From: Lacrimispora amygdalina
GTDB lineage: Bacteria; Bacillota; Clostridia; Lachnospirales; Lachnospiraceae
NCBI RefSeq assembly: GCF_003432035.1
Contig: NZ_QOHO01000086.1
Span: 1-45,176 of the forward strand
Direction of reading: 5' to 3'
DNA length: 45,176 bases
In this document: positions 15,360-24,700 of the stretch, piece after piece
Numbering within the stretch: the first letter of the stretch is position 1
How the letters are laid out: the number at the start of each line of letters is the position of its first letter
The notes under the pieces: generated by a model
What the model was told of the DNA's origin: nothing
Databases searched by the model: none
What the model saw: only the letters and a program-made list of their open reading frames with translations
Position numbers and translations under genes: made by a program

Positions 15360-17969
15360 TTATAATTTTACAATCCACTTATCAATCGCTTTTTCAAATT
15401 CCTCCATTCTATTATCATTATTAAAGAACGGGAATCCGATTATTTTATAATCATCTGCAAATAATCCTTTAACTGAATGCTCTTTTTCAATCTGCATTGA
15501 GAATGCTTCTTTCCAGGCATCCTGTTCCAAAAGTTGATTTCCTTTAGGCTCAACATATCCTTGGTAGGTGAGACTGCCTTCGTTTCTTTTCTTCCTTACA
15601 AATAGCAAAAAGTCAGGTTCAAATCGCTCTCCGGCTTCAAAAGAATATATAGCCAATTCAGGAATTCTTTCATTCCTAACAACATAGTATTCTAAATTCT
15701 TTTCCTTCAGCTTTGGCTCTATATTGGTTTTGAAATACTTTACAAAAAGCTTTTCTTCGCTCGTTCCGTAGTTGTCATTAAATACATACCAACTCTCATT
15801 CGTTAAGTCTAATCTGTATTCTTCATTTGAACAGTTGTTTTGAGAATTTCCTTTTCCACCGTTTCCTTCAATTGACCCTAAGCTGATTTTCTTGTCTTTC
15901 AAAATCACTTTAAGCTGCTTAGGTTCAAATTCTTTAGACCCTACATATTCAGGCTTGATAGCCATAACATGCGATGCAACTTTTACTAAGGCGTGCTTCA
16001 CAGCTGAAAATAAAATCTTTCCATTAACCTCATCTTGAAAATATGTTATTTCCACATTAGAGTTTCCAAGAAACTCATCTGAAGTTAAAAACTCCCTCAT
16101 TGATTTTAGAGATGGATATTTTTCTTTAAGTATGTCAAAACGAAGCTCCTCAAAGCATTCTATAGCCCCAAGCAAAATATTATAATCTATATCCTTGAAT
16201 TTAATACTCTTCAGATTTGTCTTAATGGTACTTGAGTTTGCAGTATCATCGCCTATAAGATTTACAATATTACCTTTGCCAGAAAGAGCTGTGTAGTAAT
16301 ATGTTTTTGTTCTCATACTCGGTTCAAGAGAATGTACTTCATCTCGTCCCTTCAACAATCTCTTATTAGAAAATACATAGCTCTTCTTATAAAAATCACT
16401 ATCCTTAAACTCATCTTTAAGTCTGTATTCCAAAATGATTGGATCAGGTGCCTGCAATCCTGTTTCTATAAGGGCATTCTTCAATTCTGATATATATCTG
16501 GAGTCGTTTTTACTGTGAAAATACATTGTTTCCAAAATACGATTAGGATTCGATATATCGCCATCAAATTTTCTTTTAAATTTAAGTTCCTCATCATCTA
16601 CAACGAATGGGCAATATCTCGCACCTCTTCCAATAAGCTGCGCTTCTTTAATTGTATAGCTTCCTATCTTTCCACCTGATTTACTTTGTCTTGTATCATA
16701 CAGACGGACTATATCAAAGAGGTTGAGTACATCCCATCCTTCGTTTAACATATCTACCGCAAAGATAAGTCTAATCGGATTATCAAGATCTTCCAGAGAA
16801 TTGACTAACAACTGATTTTCCTTGTTATTATCCGAAGAGCCATTCATTATTATCGAAGTATTTTCAGTAAATGCGGTCTTAATTGACTGCTCCAAAAGTT
16901 CCAAAGTATCATCCTTATCTTTAAAATAATTTATCGCTTCCGTCAATTTTTCAATTCCAACTAATTCTAAGTTCTGAATTTCGTAACTTGTCAACTCCTT
17001 TACTTTTTTAAAAAATTCATCATAGAAACTTTTTGACTCATCTATTTTTTGTGATTTAAGCATAACCACAGGCTTAATATTGAGTTTTAAGTCCGCAAAC
17101 AAAAACCTCCTGTACTCACTCATTACGAGAGCCATAAGTGTTCTTACCCATAAATCAGTATCTGTTGCGAAGTTCTGGAAGTCTTTTGTATATCCGCTTT
17201 CCCTAAAAGAAATAAGCGGATAGTTAAAGATGATTTTATCCTTATATTTCTGTAACACGTTTGCATCTTTTAAATCACAAGTAGCCGTGAATTCAAGCAT
17301 AATGCTATCTCTATTTCGTGATAAAGCATTTGTAACAGAGTATTCCCAGCTTTTGGCAGCTTCTTCTTCGTCTTTAGTAGGTTTCTTAGTTAGTGAATTG
17401 ATATGATGGCTCTCATCAGAAATAAAAACTACTTTATTATTCTCAAAGTCATCATAAGTCAGTGAATTTTCTTTCGCTTCACATAAGTCCATATGAAGTT
17501 TTTGCGTAGTAGTAAACAATATTTCGATATCATCATCCAAAATATTACCGCTAAAGTTTTCTACCCTTTTTATCTTGACCTTTTTTCCTAAGTACTCTAC
17601 AACATCATTGAATAGATACTTATTTGAAAGTGGATTGATAAAATTATCAATCGTCTTTTCAAGAACATTTGTCTGATTTACGAAGAATGAAAACTTCCTA
17701 TATCCCTTTGTATACAAGTACAATATCAGACCTGCCATAATGACAGTTTTACCACTACCTGTAGCCATATGAAAAAGAGTATGGACTTGCTTGTTTTTTC
17801 TTAATCCGTCATTATCAAAATATAAAGCAAAGTTTGTAAAAGCATCAATTTGATATTCTCTTAGAGAAATTCTCTTTGATAGTCCGCTTTTTATAATTTC
17901 AGGAAAGTCGACATTCATACCAACTTCTTTTGCGACATCTAATTTTTCGTATAAAAACTGTCCCGCCAT
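15360..17969 (-). CDS. res: Type III restriction endonuclease subunit Res
   Basis: An 869-residue SF2 helicase-nuclease. Walker A is MATGSGKT (about 68-75), motif II is DESHH, motif III FTATCD, and motif VI shows QLIGRGARYCPF. The C-terminal nuclease reads RFEPDFLLFV then YVEPKG, a PD-(D/E)xK site. Res cuts DNA when two unmodified sites are met by translocation/sliding, in complex with Mod. ATG 17969 has GGAGGT just upstream and follows the mod stop by one base; longer starts run into mod. Length and motifs look intact. Confidence 0.92.
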   Translation of the reverse strand: MAGQFLYEKLDVAKEVGMNVDFPEIIKSGLSKRISLREYQIDAFTNFALYFDNDGLRKNKQVHTLFHMATGSGKTVIMAGLILYLYTKGYRKFSFFVNQTNVLEKTIDNFINPLSNKYLFNDVVEYLGKKVKIKRVENFSGNILDDDIEILFTTTQKLHMDLCEAKENSLTYDDFENNKVVFISDESHHINSLTKKPTKDEEEAAKSWEYSVTNALSRNRDSIMLEFTATCDLKDANVLQKYKDKIIFNYPLISFRESGYTKDFQNFATDTDLWVRTLMALVMSEYRRFLFADLKLNIKPVVMLKSQKIDESKSFYDEFFKKVKELTSYEIQNLELVGIEKLTEAINYFKDKDDTLELLEQSIKTAFTENTSIIMNGSSDNNKENQLLVNSLEDLDNPIRLIFAVDMLNEGWDVLNLFDIVRLYDTRQSKSGGKIGSYTIKEAQLIGRGARYCPFVVDDEELKFKRKFDGDISNPNRILETMYFHSKNDSRYISELKNALIETGLQAPDPIILEYRLKDEFKDSDFYKKSYVFSNKRLLKGRDEVHSLEPSMRTKTYYYTALSGKGNIVNLIGDDTANSSTIKTNLKSIKFKDIDYNILLGAIECFEELRFDILKEKYPSLKSMREFLTSDEFLGNSNVEITYFQDEVNGKILFSAVKHALVKVASHVMAIKPEYVGSKEFEPKQLKVILKDKKISLGSIEGNGGKGNSQNNCSNEEYRLDLTNESWYVFNDNYGTSEEKLFVKYFKTNIEPKLKEKNLEYYVVRNERIPELAIYSFEAGERFEPDFLLFVRKKRNEGSLTYQGYVEPKGNQLLEQDAWKEAFSMQIEKEHSVKGLFADDYKIIGFPFFNNDNRMEEFEKAIDKWIVKL

Positions 17970-17970
17970 A

Positions 17971-19914
17971 TTAGACCTCCGCATAGAAAGATTTTGTGAA
18001 CGCCTTGTCCGACTCACTTATATCATAACTTTCATCGTCCATATCCGAGTAATTTACATAGAGTTTATTCTTATCGACTAAGCTGATAAGAGCTTTTTTC
18101 TTTTCTTGAAGTTCAAGTGAATTAAATTCTTCATCAGCTTTCTTAAGCTCTTCCCTTGTGATATATGGAACAATACGCTCATCAGCATATATTTCATTCT
18201 TTATTTCAGAGATTATTTCTTCTGAAGCTTCCTGAATCTTTTTAATGAGTGTACTTGCGTTTTCAAGAAGCTCGCAATAAACAAATGATCCTCCGCCTTG
18301 CCAATCGACAGATTTTGATATACCTCCTTGTTCTCCATCTATCACTTTTTTCATTCTTTCAACAGTAATATCCTCGATATAGTCCATTTGCTCAACACCT
18401 ATATATCTACGACCCATTTTATGAGCAACTGCACAGGTTGTTCCAGAACCTAAATGGAAGTCCATAATTAAGTCTCCTACCCCCGATGAAACATTGATAA
18501 TATTTGATATAAGTAGTTCTGGCTTAGGGTTGTCAAAAGCTTTATCATCATTTGTTATGTTGAATAATTTTCTTAACTCTTCTGTCGCATCTTGATTTTG
18601 CCCCCAATCAAGTAATAAATCAGTTATAGTCTTGCCTGATTTTTCCTCTTCTTCCGTTTTATATCTTCTAAAGGAATTGTTTGCAGTAATATAAAGTAAA
18701 TCTAAATCACAAAATTTAGTAATTTCTTCTTGTGAATTTCTATATTTAGCAATTGCTTCAAAATCATTTGTTACTCTACCATTTTTAATATAAACATCTT
18801 GTAAAAATTCAGTTGACATTGTTTTATTTTGGTAAATACCTTTCTTTATTACTGAATTTTTATCTCCCATATATCTTATGCCTGCTTTAATCTTCATTGA
18901 TACTGCTTTATTTGAAGCATTATCAATACGCTTAGTAGCATCACTTTGCGCTCCCATCTGTAATTTACCTACATTTTTTTGTTCTTTTGCATATACTAAA
19001 ACAGATTCCATAACTCCAGCTATCCTAGATAGAAATGAAGGCTGCTTTTTCTTTTTCCAGTGCAAATGACCAATAAAATTTTCTCTTCCAAACAATTCAT
19101 CCATTAGAATATTTAGATATGGCAAAGCTGATGTTCCTACAATACCATTGGCATTTTGTCTTGAAGAATCTATAGAAATAAAGATTAAACCATCTTTTGA
19201 TAATAATCTTTGAGCTAATTCAAGCCTATTTTTCATAAACGCTAGCCATGTAGAATAGGAGAATGAATCATTATAGCCAAAACTATCTGATCCTGTATTA
19301 TATGGTGGATCAATGTAAATGCACTTAACTTTGCCTTCGTATCGTTTTAGTAAGCTCGAAAGTGCAATCAAGTTATTCCCTTTGATAATCAAGTTGTCAT
19401 TCTCATTAAAAGTAATATTTTCTTCGACTCCATCTTTCGTATATCTCTTTGCGTTCGTAAACACTTTCGGAGCAAGCATTTTACTAATTTCATCACTTGC
19501 TATAGTCTCATTGTAGAAAATCTCTTTACGCTTCTGATCTTCCTTGTCCTGACCACCTTCAAGGACACAATCTTTATATGGAAAGTCTAATACCACATCA
19601 TTAGACTTTGAGATGAAGTCTCCGCCATTAGTTAATCCGATTTTATTTGTATATTTCGTATATGAGTCCGGTAAGAATTCCTTAGACTCAATAAACCAGG
19701 CAAATTTCTGCTTGTCAAAAACAAGTGTGCCGTTTACATTCTCAAAAAATCTTTCTTTGATTTTTTCATCAGATAAAAGTAAAGACAATAATTCTTTGTT
19801 CATAGTCATTACATCGCTATAAACAATCGCCTTGAGCAATTTACCATCATCAGAAATATATTTTGAATTTGTATTTAATACTTCCTCGACTATTTCAAAA
19901 ATATTTTTATTCAT
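17971..19914 (-). CDS. mod: Type III adenine-N6 methyltransferase Mod
   Basis: A 647-residue beta-class DNA methyltransferase: the catalytic DPPYNTGSD (near 200) comes before the SAM motif DFHLGSGTTCAVAHKMG (near 485). The region between holds the target recognition domain (about 260-430). Mod sets the target, methylates one strand and is needed by Res. GGAGG lies 8 bases before ATG 19914, and the stop of the upstream HTH gene touches the start (TAAATG), so a small regulator and mod-res are one coupled unit. N- and C-terminal parts look full. Confidence 0.93.
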   Translation of the reverse strand: MNKNIFEIVEEVLNTNSKYISDDGKLLKAIVYSDVMTMNKELLSLLLSDEKIKERFFENVNGTLVFDKQKFAWFIESKEFLPDSYTKYTNKIGLTNGGDFISKSNDVVLDFPYKDCVLEGGQDKEDQKRKEIFYNETIASDEISKMLAPKVFTNAKRYTKDGVEENITFNENDNLIIKGNNLIALSSLLKRYEGKVKCIYIDPPYNTGSDSFGYNDSFSYSTWLAFMKNRLELAQRLLSKDGLIFISIDSSRQNANGIVGTSALPYLNILMDELFGRENFIGHLHWKKKKQPSFLSRIAGVMESVLVYAKEQKNVGKLQMGAQSDATKRIDNASNKAVSMKIKAGIRYMGDKNSVIKKGIYQNKTMSTEFLQDVYIKNGRVTNDFEAIAKYRNSQEEITKFCDLDLLYITANNSFRRYKTEEEEKSGKTITDLLLDWGQNQDATEELRKLFNITNDDKAFDNPKPELLISNIINVSSGVGDLIMDFHLGSGTTCAVAHKMGRRYIGVEQMDYIEDITVERMKKVIDGEQGGISKSVDWQGGGSFVYCELLENASTLIKKIQEASEEIISEIKNEIYADERIVPYITREELKKADEEFNSLELQEKKKALISLVDKNKLYVNYSDMDDESYDISESDKAFTKSFYAEV

Positions 19915-20133
19915 TTATTTATCCTCCAAGCTATTTTTTTCAATACAGATTAAATCCCCAATATCTGTTCCAAGTTCTTCACAAATTTTCCCTATAATCG
20001 TAAGCGATACGGCATCTCCCCTAACCATTTTTGAAATTGTAGTAGGCGATACCCCCGTTTTATCAATAAGGTCTTTTTTCTTCATATTCTTATCTATTAG
20101 AGTCTTCCAAAGTCCATTGTAATTGAATTTCAT
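19915..20133 (-). CDS. Small XRE/Cro-type HTH regulator of the RM-CBASS operon
   Basis: A 72-residue protein that is nearly all HTH: KKDLIDKTGVSPTTISKMVR, then ICEELGTDIGDLICIEK. This size and placement resemble controller (C) proteins of RM systems and YozG-like repressors. ATG 20133 is chosen from the conserved start (MKFNYNGLWKTL); earlier in-frame ATGs have no ribosome site. It is directly coupled to mod, so it probably regulates its own operon, which seems to include the CBASS genes. Confidence 0.8.
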   Translation of the reverse strand: MKFNYNGLWKTLIDKNMKKKDLIDKTGVSPTTISKMVRGDAVSLTIIGKICEELGTDIGDLICIEKNSLEDK

Positions 20134-20178
20134 TTTTATTTTTCCTCGCTCCATATATGTGGATTTTTTATCCATAAT

Positions 20179-20207
20179 ATTGTAACATATTCTCCGCAAT
20201 ATTTCTA
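20179..20207 (-). promoter_or_regulatory. Promoter for the HTH-mod-res-CBASS operon
   Basis: On the minus strand TAGAAA (20207-20202), 17 bases, TACAAT (20184-20179), 46 bases before ATG 20133. Confidence 0.5.
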
Positions 20208-20213
20208 TTCCAT

Positions 20214-20237
20214 AAAAAGAGCTTTTCGTACCGCTCT
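20214..20237 (-). terminator. Weak terminator after the 202-aa regulator
   Basis: Stem AGAGC/GCTCT (20237-20233 with 20222-20218) then TTTTTATGG on the minus strand. It overlaps the stop codon of the 202-aa gene and separates it from the next promoter. Confidence 0.5.
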
Positions 20238-20844
20238 AATCCAAGTGATATTTCTCCACTATTGATTTATTGATTTTGTATGCGTCCTCTAAATCTTCAT
20301 CCCAGCATTCACTACCAATGGCTTTCATTGTCCTTAACAGCTCATATATCTTCTGTCTTGAAAATGGCTGTTTATTGTTTTTAAATCCGCGATATGTAGA
20401 ATAACTTATACCTGCTCTTTCACAGATAACTCGCATATTAAAATTCTCCGACTGAACAATAAGCAATTCTTCTAAGGTAGAGTCATCACTATCTGTTTTA
20501 CCCTTATAAGAAAAGTTCCACGCTAATCCTCTAAAATTAGCCCTTGTTTCATACTTAGAATAATCGGAATAATCAAGTTTCCCTTTATTTATCAATTCAG
20601 TCCATTCTTTATCACTAATCTCTATTTCTCTTGCGGTAAGTTCGCAGTATTCATCATCTGCAAGGTCATCTTTATGTTCCCTATAAAAGCGATATGCCTC
20701 TGTAATACTTGCAGTTATAAATGAAGGGTCTTCTCCGTCAACTGATATAATCGGATTCATATCACCAGGGAAGTCATTTTCTTCATCCCAGCTAACTATT
20801 TCACTAAATTCAATTTCGTAAATACTTCTAATCTTCTTTTCCAT
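20236..20844 (-). CDS. Predicted DNA-binding regulator at the head of the defence island
   Basis: A 202-residue protein I cannot name. The first two thirds are acidic (EFSEIVSWDEENDFPGDMNP, then a DDEYCELTAREIEISD segment). The end has an HTH-like stretch, VICERAGISYSTYRGFKNNK then FSRQKIYELLRTM (about 141-175). ATG 20844 follows AAAGGAGATAAAAAA. Three 18-bp near-palindromes lie over and around its promoter, so it is probably an autorepressor. The final HTH points to DNA binding; the N-terminal part could bind a partner or toxin. Divergence from ICE core genes suggests it entered with the island. Confidence 0.6.
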   Translation of the reverse strand: MEKKIRSIYEIEFSEIVSWDEENDFPGDMNPIISVDGEDPSFITASITEAYRFYREHKDDLADDEYCELTAREIEISDKEWTELINKGKLDYSDYSKYETRANFRGLAWNFSYKGKTDSDDSTLEELLIVQSENFNMRVICERAGISYSTYRGFKNNKQPFSRQKIYELLRTMKAIGSECWDEDLEDAYKINKSIVEKYHLD

Positions 20845-20863
20845 TTTTTTATCTCCTTTTTTG

Positions 20864-20952
20864 TAATGCAAATTTGTATTATCTTTGTTTTTCTATATAG
20901 TAATACTTTTTTGCATTAGTATCAATGCCTTTTTAATACATTTTTGCATTTA
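20864..20952 (-). promoter_or_regulatory. Promoter with three 18-bp operators
   Basis: Near-palindromes at 20864-20881 (TAATGCAAATTTGTATTA), 20901-20918 (TAATACTTTTTTGCATTA) and 20935-20952 (TAATACATTTTTGCATTT). On the minus strand a promoter TTGATA (20925-20920), 17 bases, TACTAT (20902-20897) encloses the middle box exactly. Confidence 0.6.
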
Positions 20953-20975
20953 TATTTTAAAAAATGTGTCCTAAC

Positions 20976-21010
20976 AAAAAAAAAAGCCGGTGCAGTCCGA
21001 AGACTGACCG
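20976..21010 (-). terminator. Strong terminator after the SSB-helicase operon
   Basis: On the minus strand a stem CGGT-CAGTC with a TTCG loop pairs to GACTG-ACCG (one bulge), then a run of ten T's. It lies 8 bases past the SSB stop and closes the transfer operon before the defence island. Confidence 0.85.
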
Positions 21011-21018
21011 ACAAATTC

Positions 21019-21678
21019 TTATCTTTCTGCTTCTTTGGAAGCTTCTTTTTTCTCAATAGGCTTTGCTTTTTCTTCCGCCTTAAACTTCTTAATTGCTCCA
21101 AGGACAGACTCTTTCTTTTCTTCCTGGCTTTTCATCTGCTCTTTGGCTTTCAAGAGCTTAGAAGCAAGTATCCTCACATTCGTATGCTCTTTACCATTAT
21201 CATCAATAGATTTTCGCTCCTGACCGAAAATCTTTACAAAATCTCCCTGCTTAAAGTCCTTTGGAATATCGCCCTTTTCTCCATAAGCAGAGCAATTCGT
21301 ATAATACTTATTACCATCATCGTCCTTTGACACAACGGAGAAATTAACTACCTTAAAAGCTTCTCCGTTCTTGTTTTCTCGTTCTACTACCTCGACTTCG
21401 CCTACCACATTTCCGACAATATTTACCAGATCGTTATCCTCTTTCTCAAGGCTCGAATTTTCCTTAATCTGACCGCTTTCACGAAGTTCATCAATCATAT
21501 AGTCAAATTCTTCGTTAAGCAGTGTTAATGAGTCGTTGTTTGTGTAGTTGTCATACAATATATCCAGTGCTTCCTTGTCATTCACACCCTTTTCAAAACT
21601 GATTAGAGCCTTTGTAAAGTCTTCGTAGTTCTCGTTTGCCATCTGCTCGATGGTATTTCTCATTTCCTTGTAATTCAT
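21019..21678 (-). CDS. ICE single-stranded DNA-binding protein (SSB-like), long form
   Basis: A 219-residue protein with a helical N-terminus (1-80), an OB-fold of the SSB type (about 84-165: NIVGNVVGEVEVVERE, VVNFSVVSKDDDGN, YYTNCSAYGEKGDIPKDFKQ, FVKIFGQE) and a Lys/Glu-rich tail. The tail has SVLGAIKKFKAEEK, which is matched by [14 protein letters not shown] at the very end of the giant helicase encoded just upstream. It coats the transferred strand. ATG 21678 follows GGAGGTATGAATA. It is last in the operon and followed by a strong terminator. Confidence 0.82.
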   Translation of the reverse strand: MNYKEMRNTIEQMANENYEDFTKALISFEKGVNDKEALDILYDNYTNNDSLTLLNEEFDYMIDELRESGQIKENSSLEKEDNDLVNIVGNVVGEVEVVERENKNGEAFKVVNFSVVSKDDDGNKYYTNCSAYGEKGDIPKDFKQGDFVKIFGQERKSIDDNGKEHTNVRILASKLLKAKEQMKSQEEKKESVLGAIKKFKAEEKAKPIEKKEASKEAER

Positions 21679-21734
21679 TATTCATACCTCCATATTTGTT
21701 GTTAAAAGCGAATAAGGAACTTAAATCAAACCCC

Positions 21735-24700
21735 TTATCGTTCATCGTGTTCTTTTGATTTTGTATCTTTTACTTCTTTTTCTTTCTGCTCTGACTGAAA
21801 TGACTTAATCTGCCCTAAGATAGATGGCTTTTCCTCCTTTGCGTGGAGATTATCTTCCACATCGTAGGTAGTCTCAAAGTAGTCGCTATCCCTAAAGTCA
21901 TTATCATACCTGTCAGGCACTCCATCATTATCCAAATCCTTTGCAAGCGGATCATAGAAATTGCCCTCATCATCAATTTCAAGTCCTAACACTTGCTTTA
22001 ATTCTTCCTCATCAACAGAAACAAATGCACTAAATTCGCCGTTTTCCATTTCAAACTTCATGCAATCAAGAGCCTTTTCTTCGCTGCCGTTTTCTTTTAC
22101 ATAATCGTAATGACTTATCTCTTTGCCGTTTACAAGCTGCGTAGCCGTAAAATCCTCAAGATTAAGTTCAAACTGTATCTCATGCTTTTCATCAGGTGTA
22201 TTCGTATAGGCAATGCCTATATGCTTTAAATCAGGGTATAGCGTATTAAATTCATCATATCTATGATTTTCTTCATACTCTCTGTTGCAGAAGTCAATAA
22301 TAGCTCTTTTCACATCTTCCACTAATGGATTTGGATTTTCTTTTTCTTCCACCTCTCCCATATCAAGGAGCTTATTTAATTCCGCCAGTCTTAATACCTT
22401 AGTTTTCAGTTCATCCGCCTTTTCAAAAGGCTTTTTTAATTCCTCTTTTGCATTTTCAAGCTGCTCTTTGGTACTAATGAGTTTTTCTTCAAGTCTCTTT
22501 AATTTTTCAGGCATTTTCTCAAGGGCATTATCAAGTCTTGTAATGTTACCGTCTGCACTTGTTCCAAGCTCTCCTACTGTTTTAGAAGCACCATTTAAGC
22601 TGAAATTATGCTCATTGGTAAAAAAGTTGTAGCTCACTTCCAAATCCATATTTCGGTACTTACCGATGACCTTGCTCTCATTTACTTTTACTGTCTTTAT
22701 GGTTTCAAGCAGCTTTTCGCCTGCTTCTTTTTTATCCGTTATCTTCACTCCGTTAATGATTATAGAAGTAAACTTGTTTTCTCCATCTCCTTGCGGTTCT
22801 ATGCTTGATATATCCTTTTTAACAGCTTCAATAAGTTTCTCAAGCTTTGCGATTTCATGAGGATAGGTTTTTGCAACCTTATCTTCCAAGCGATAGCGAT
22901 TTGACTTGTAATTGGCTTCAAGCATTTTAAGCTTCGTAACCTCATTATCCAAGTCCATTTTTTCTTTGATTTTCGGATCACCTGTTGCAAGGGCTTTAAT
23001 CTCCGCATAGTTAAGGGAACTTTCATCCACATCTTCCGCCACTCTGACAGGAGTCTTTGAAGTCATAATCTGAGAAATGAATTTTTGCTTATTCTCTATG
23101 GTCTGCCAAAGGTAAGCATCAAAGGTGTTCTCGGTAATGTAACGATAGATATTAACTTCTTTATTTTCATTTCCCTGACGGACAATTCTACCCGCACGCT
23201 GCTCAAGGTCTGCCGGTCTCCACGGCACATCCAAATCGTGCATTGCAATCAGCTTATTTTGCACATTAGTACCTGCTCCCATCTTTTGAGTCGAACCCAT
23301 TAAGATACGGATTTCTCCTTTTCTTACCTTTGCAAAAAGCTCATCCTTTTGCTTATCGGAATTAGCTTCATGGATAAAGGCGATTTCTTCTTTTGGTATT
23401 CCCATTGCCACAAGCTTATCCCTTATATCATCATAGATATTAAACTCTCCGTCTCCCTTTGGTGTAGACATATCCGAGAAAAGAAGCTGTGTAGATTTAT
23501 TCTCTTTTGTCTTATCCCAAATGGCAAAGACATTTTTCACGCAGACATTGACCTTGCTATCAGGATTATCAGGAAGCAAAGGATTGATTAAACGCTGATC
23601 TAAGGCAAGTTTCTTACCGTCATTGGTAATCTTCAGCATATTATCTTCTTCAGGCTCTACTTCCCTATTTCTGACCTTATCCGCTCTTTCAGACAAACCT
23701 TTTAATATCTCTTTTTGCTCATCACTCGGCATTGTCTTAACAACTTCATAGTGGGCTTCAGGTGTAGGAAGATTTAACATATCCGCGGTTTGAATATCTG
23801 CCACTTCCTTAAACATACTCATAAGCTCCGGAAGATTATAGAACTTAGAAAATCTTGTCTTTACTCTATATCCGGTTCCTTCAGGAGAAAGCTCAAATGC
23901 TGACTGTGTTTCTCCAAAGGTAGAAGCCCATGAGTCGAAATGCTCCAATCCATTTTTCTTAAGGTCTTCATACTGCAAGTATCTTTGCATAGTGTAAAGC
24001 TCCGTCATCGAGTTGCTGACAGGCGTTCCTGTGGCAAAGACGATACCTTTCCCGTTTGTCATCTCGTCCATATAACGGCACTTCATAAACATATCGGATG
24101 ACTTAAAGGCTTCGGATTGTCCAATGCCAGCTACATTTCTCATCTTCGTATAAAGATAAAGGTTCTTGTAATTATGGGCTTCGTCCACTATCAGCTTATC
24201 AACGCCAAGCTCTTCAAAGGTAATGACATCATCTTTCTTGAAATCATCATTTAGTTTTTCAAGCCTTGCCTCTAACTTCTTTCTTGTCTTTTGTAGCTCT
24301 TTAACTGTGAAATTCTGATTTCTGTCGTGCTTGTATTCTTCAACATAGTTAATGATTTCATCAATCTGATCCTGAATATGTTTTTGTTGATATTCTTTAC
24401 TCATCGGGATTTTTTCAAACTGACTATGCCCGATTATTACCGCATCATACTCGCCTGTTGCAATCTTTCCGATAAATCTTTTTCTGTTTTTTGGCTCAAA
24501 ATCTTTCTTATCAGCCACCATAATATTGGCGGACGGATAAAGCTGCATAAACTCTCTTCCGATTTGTCCAGTCAAGTGATTGGGAACAACAAATAAAGAC
24601 TTCGTACACATTCCAAGCCTTTTTGCTTCCATAGAGCTTGCTACCATTTCAAAAGTCTTGCCGGCACCTACCACATGAGCAAGAAGTGAATTTCCGCCAT

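Noticed and set aside
22799-23032. Second same-strand frame in the helicase gene (77 codons)
   Set aside because: It lies over conserved helicase sequence, is rich in Lys/Arg/Ile repeats without family likeness and has no ribosome site, unlike the TnpV-like frame.
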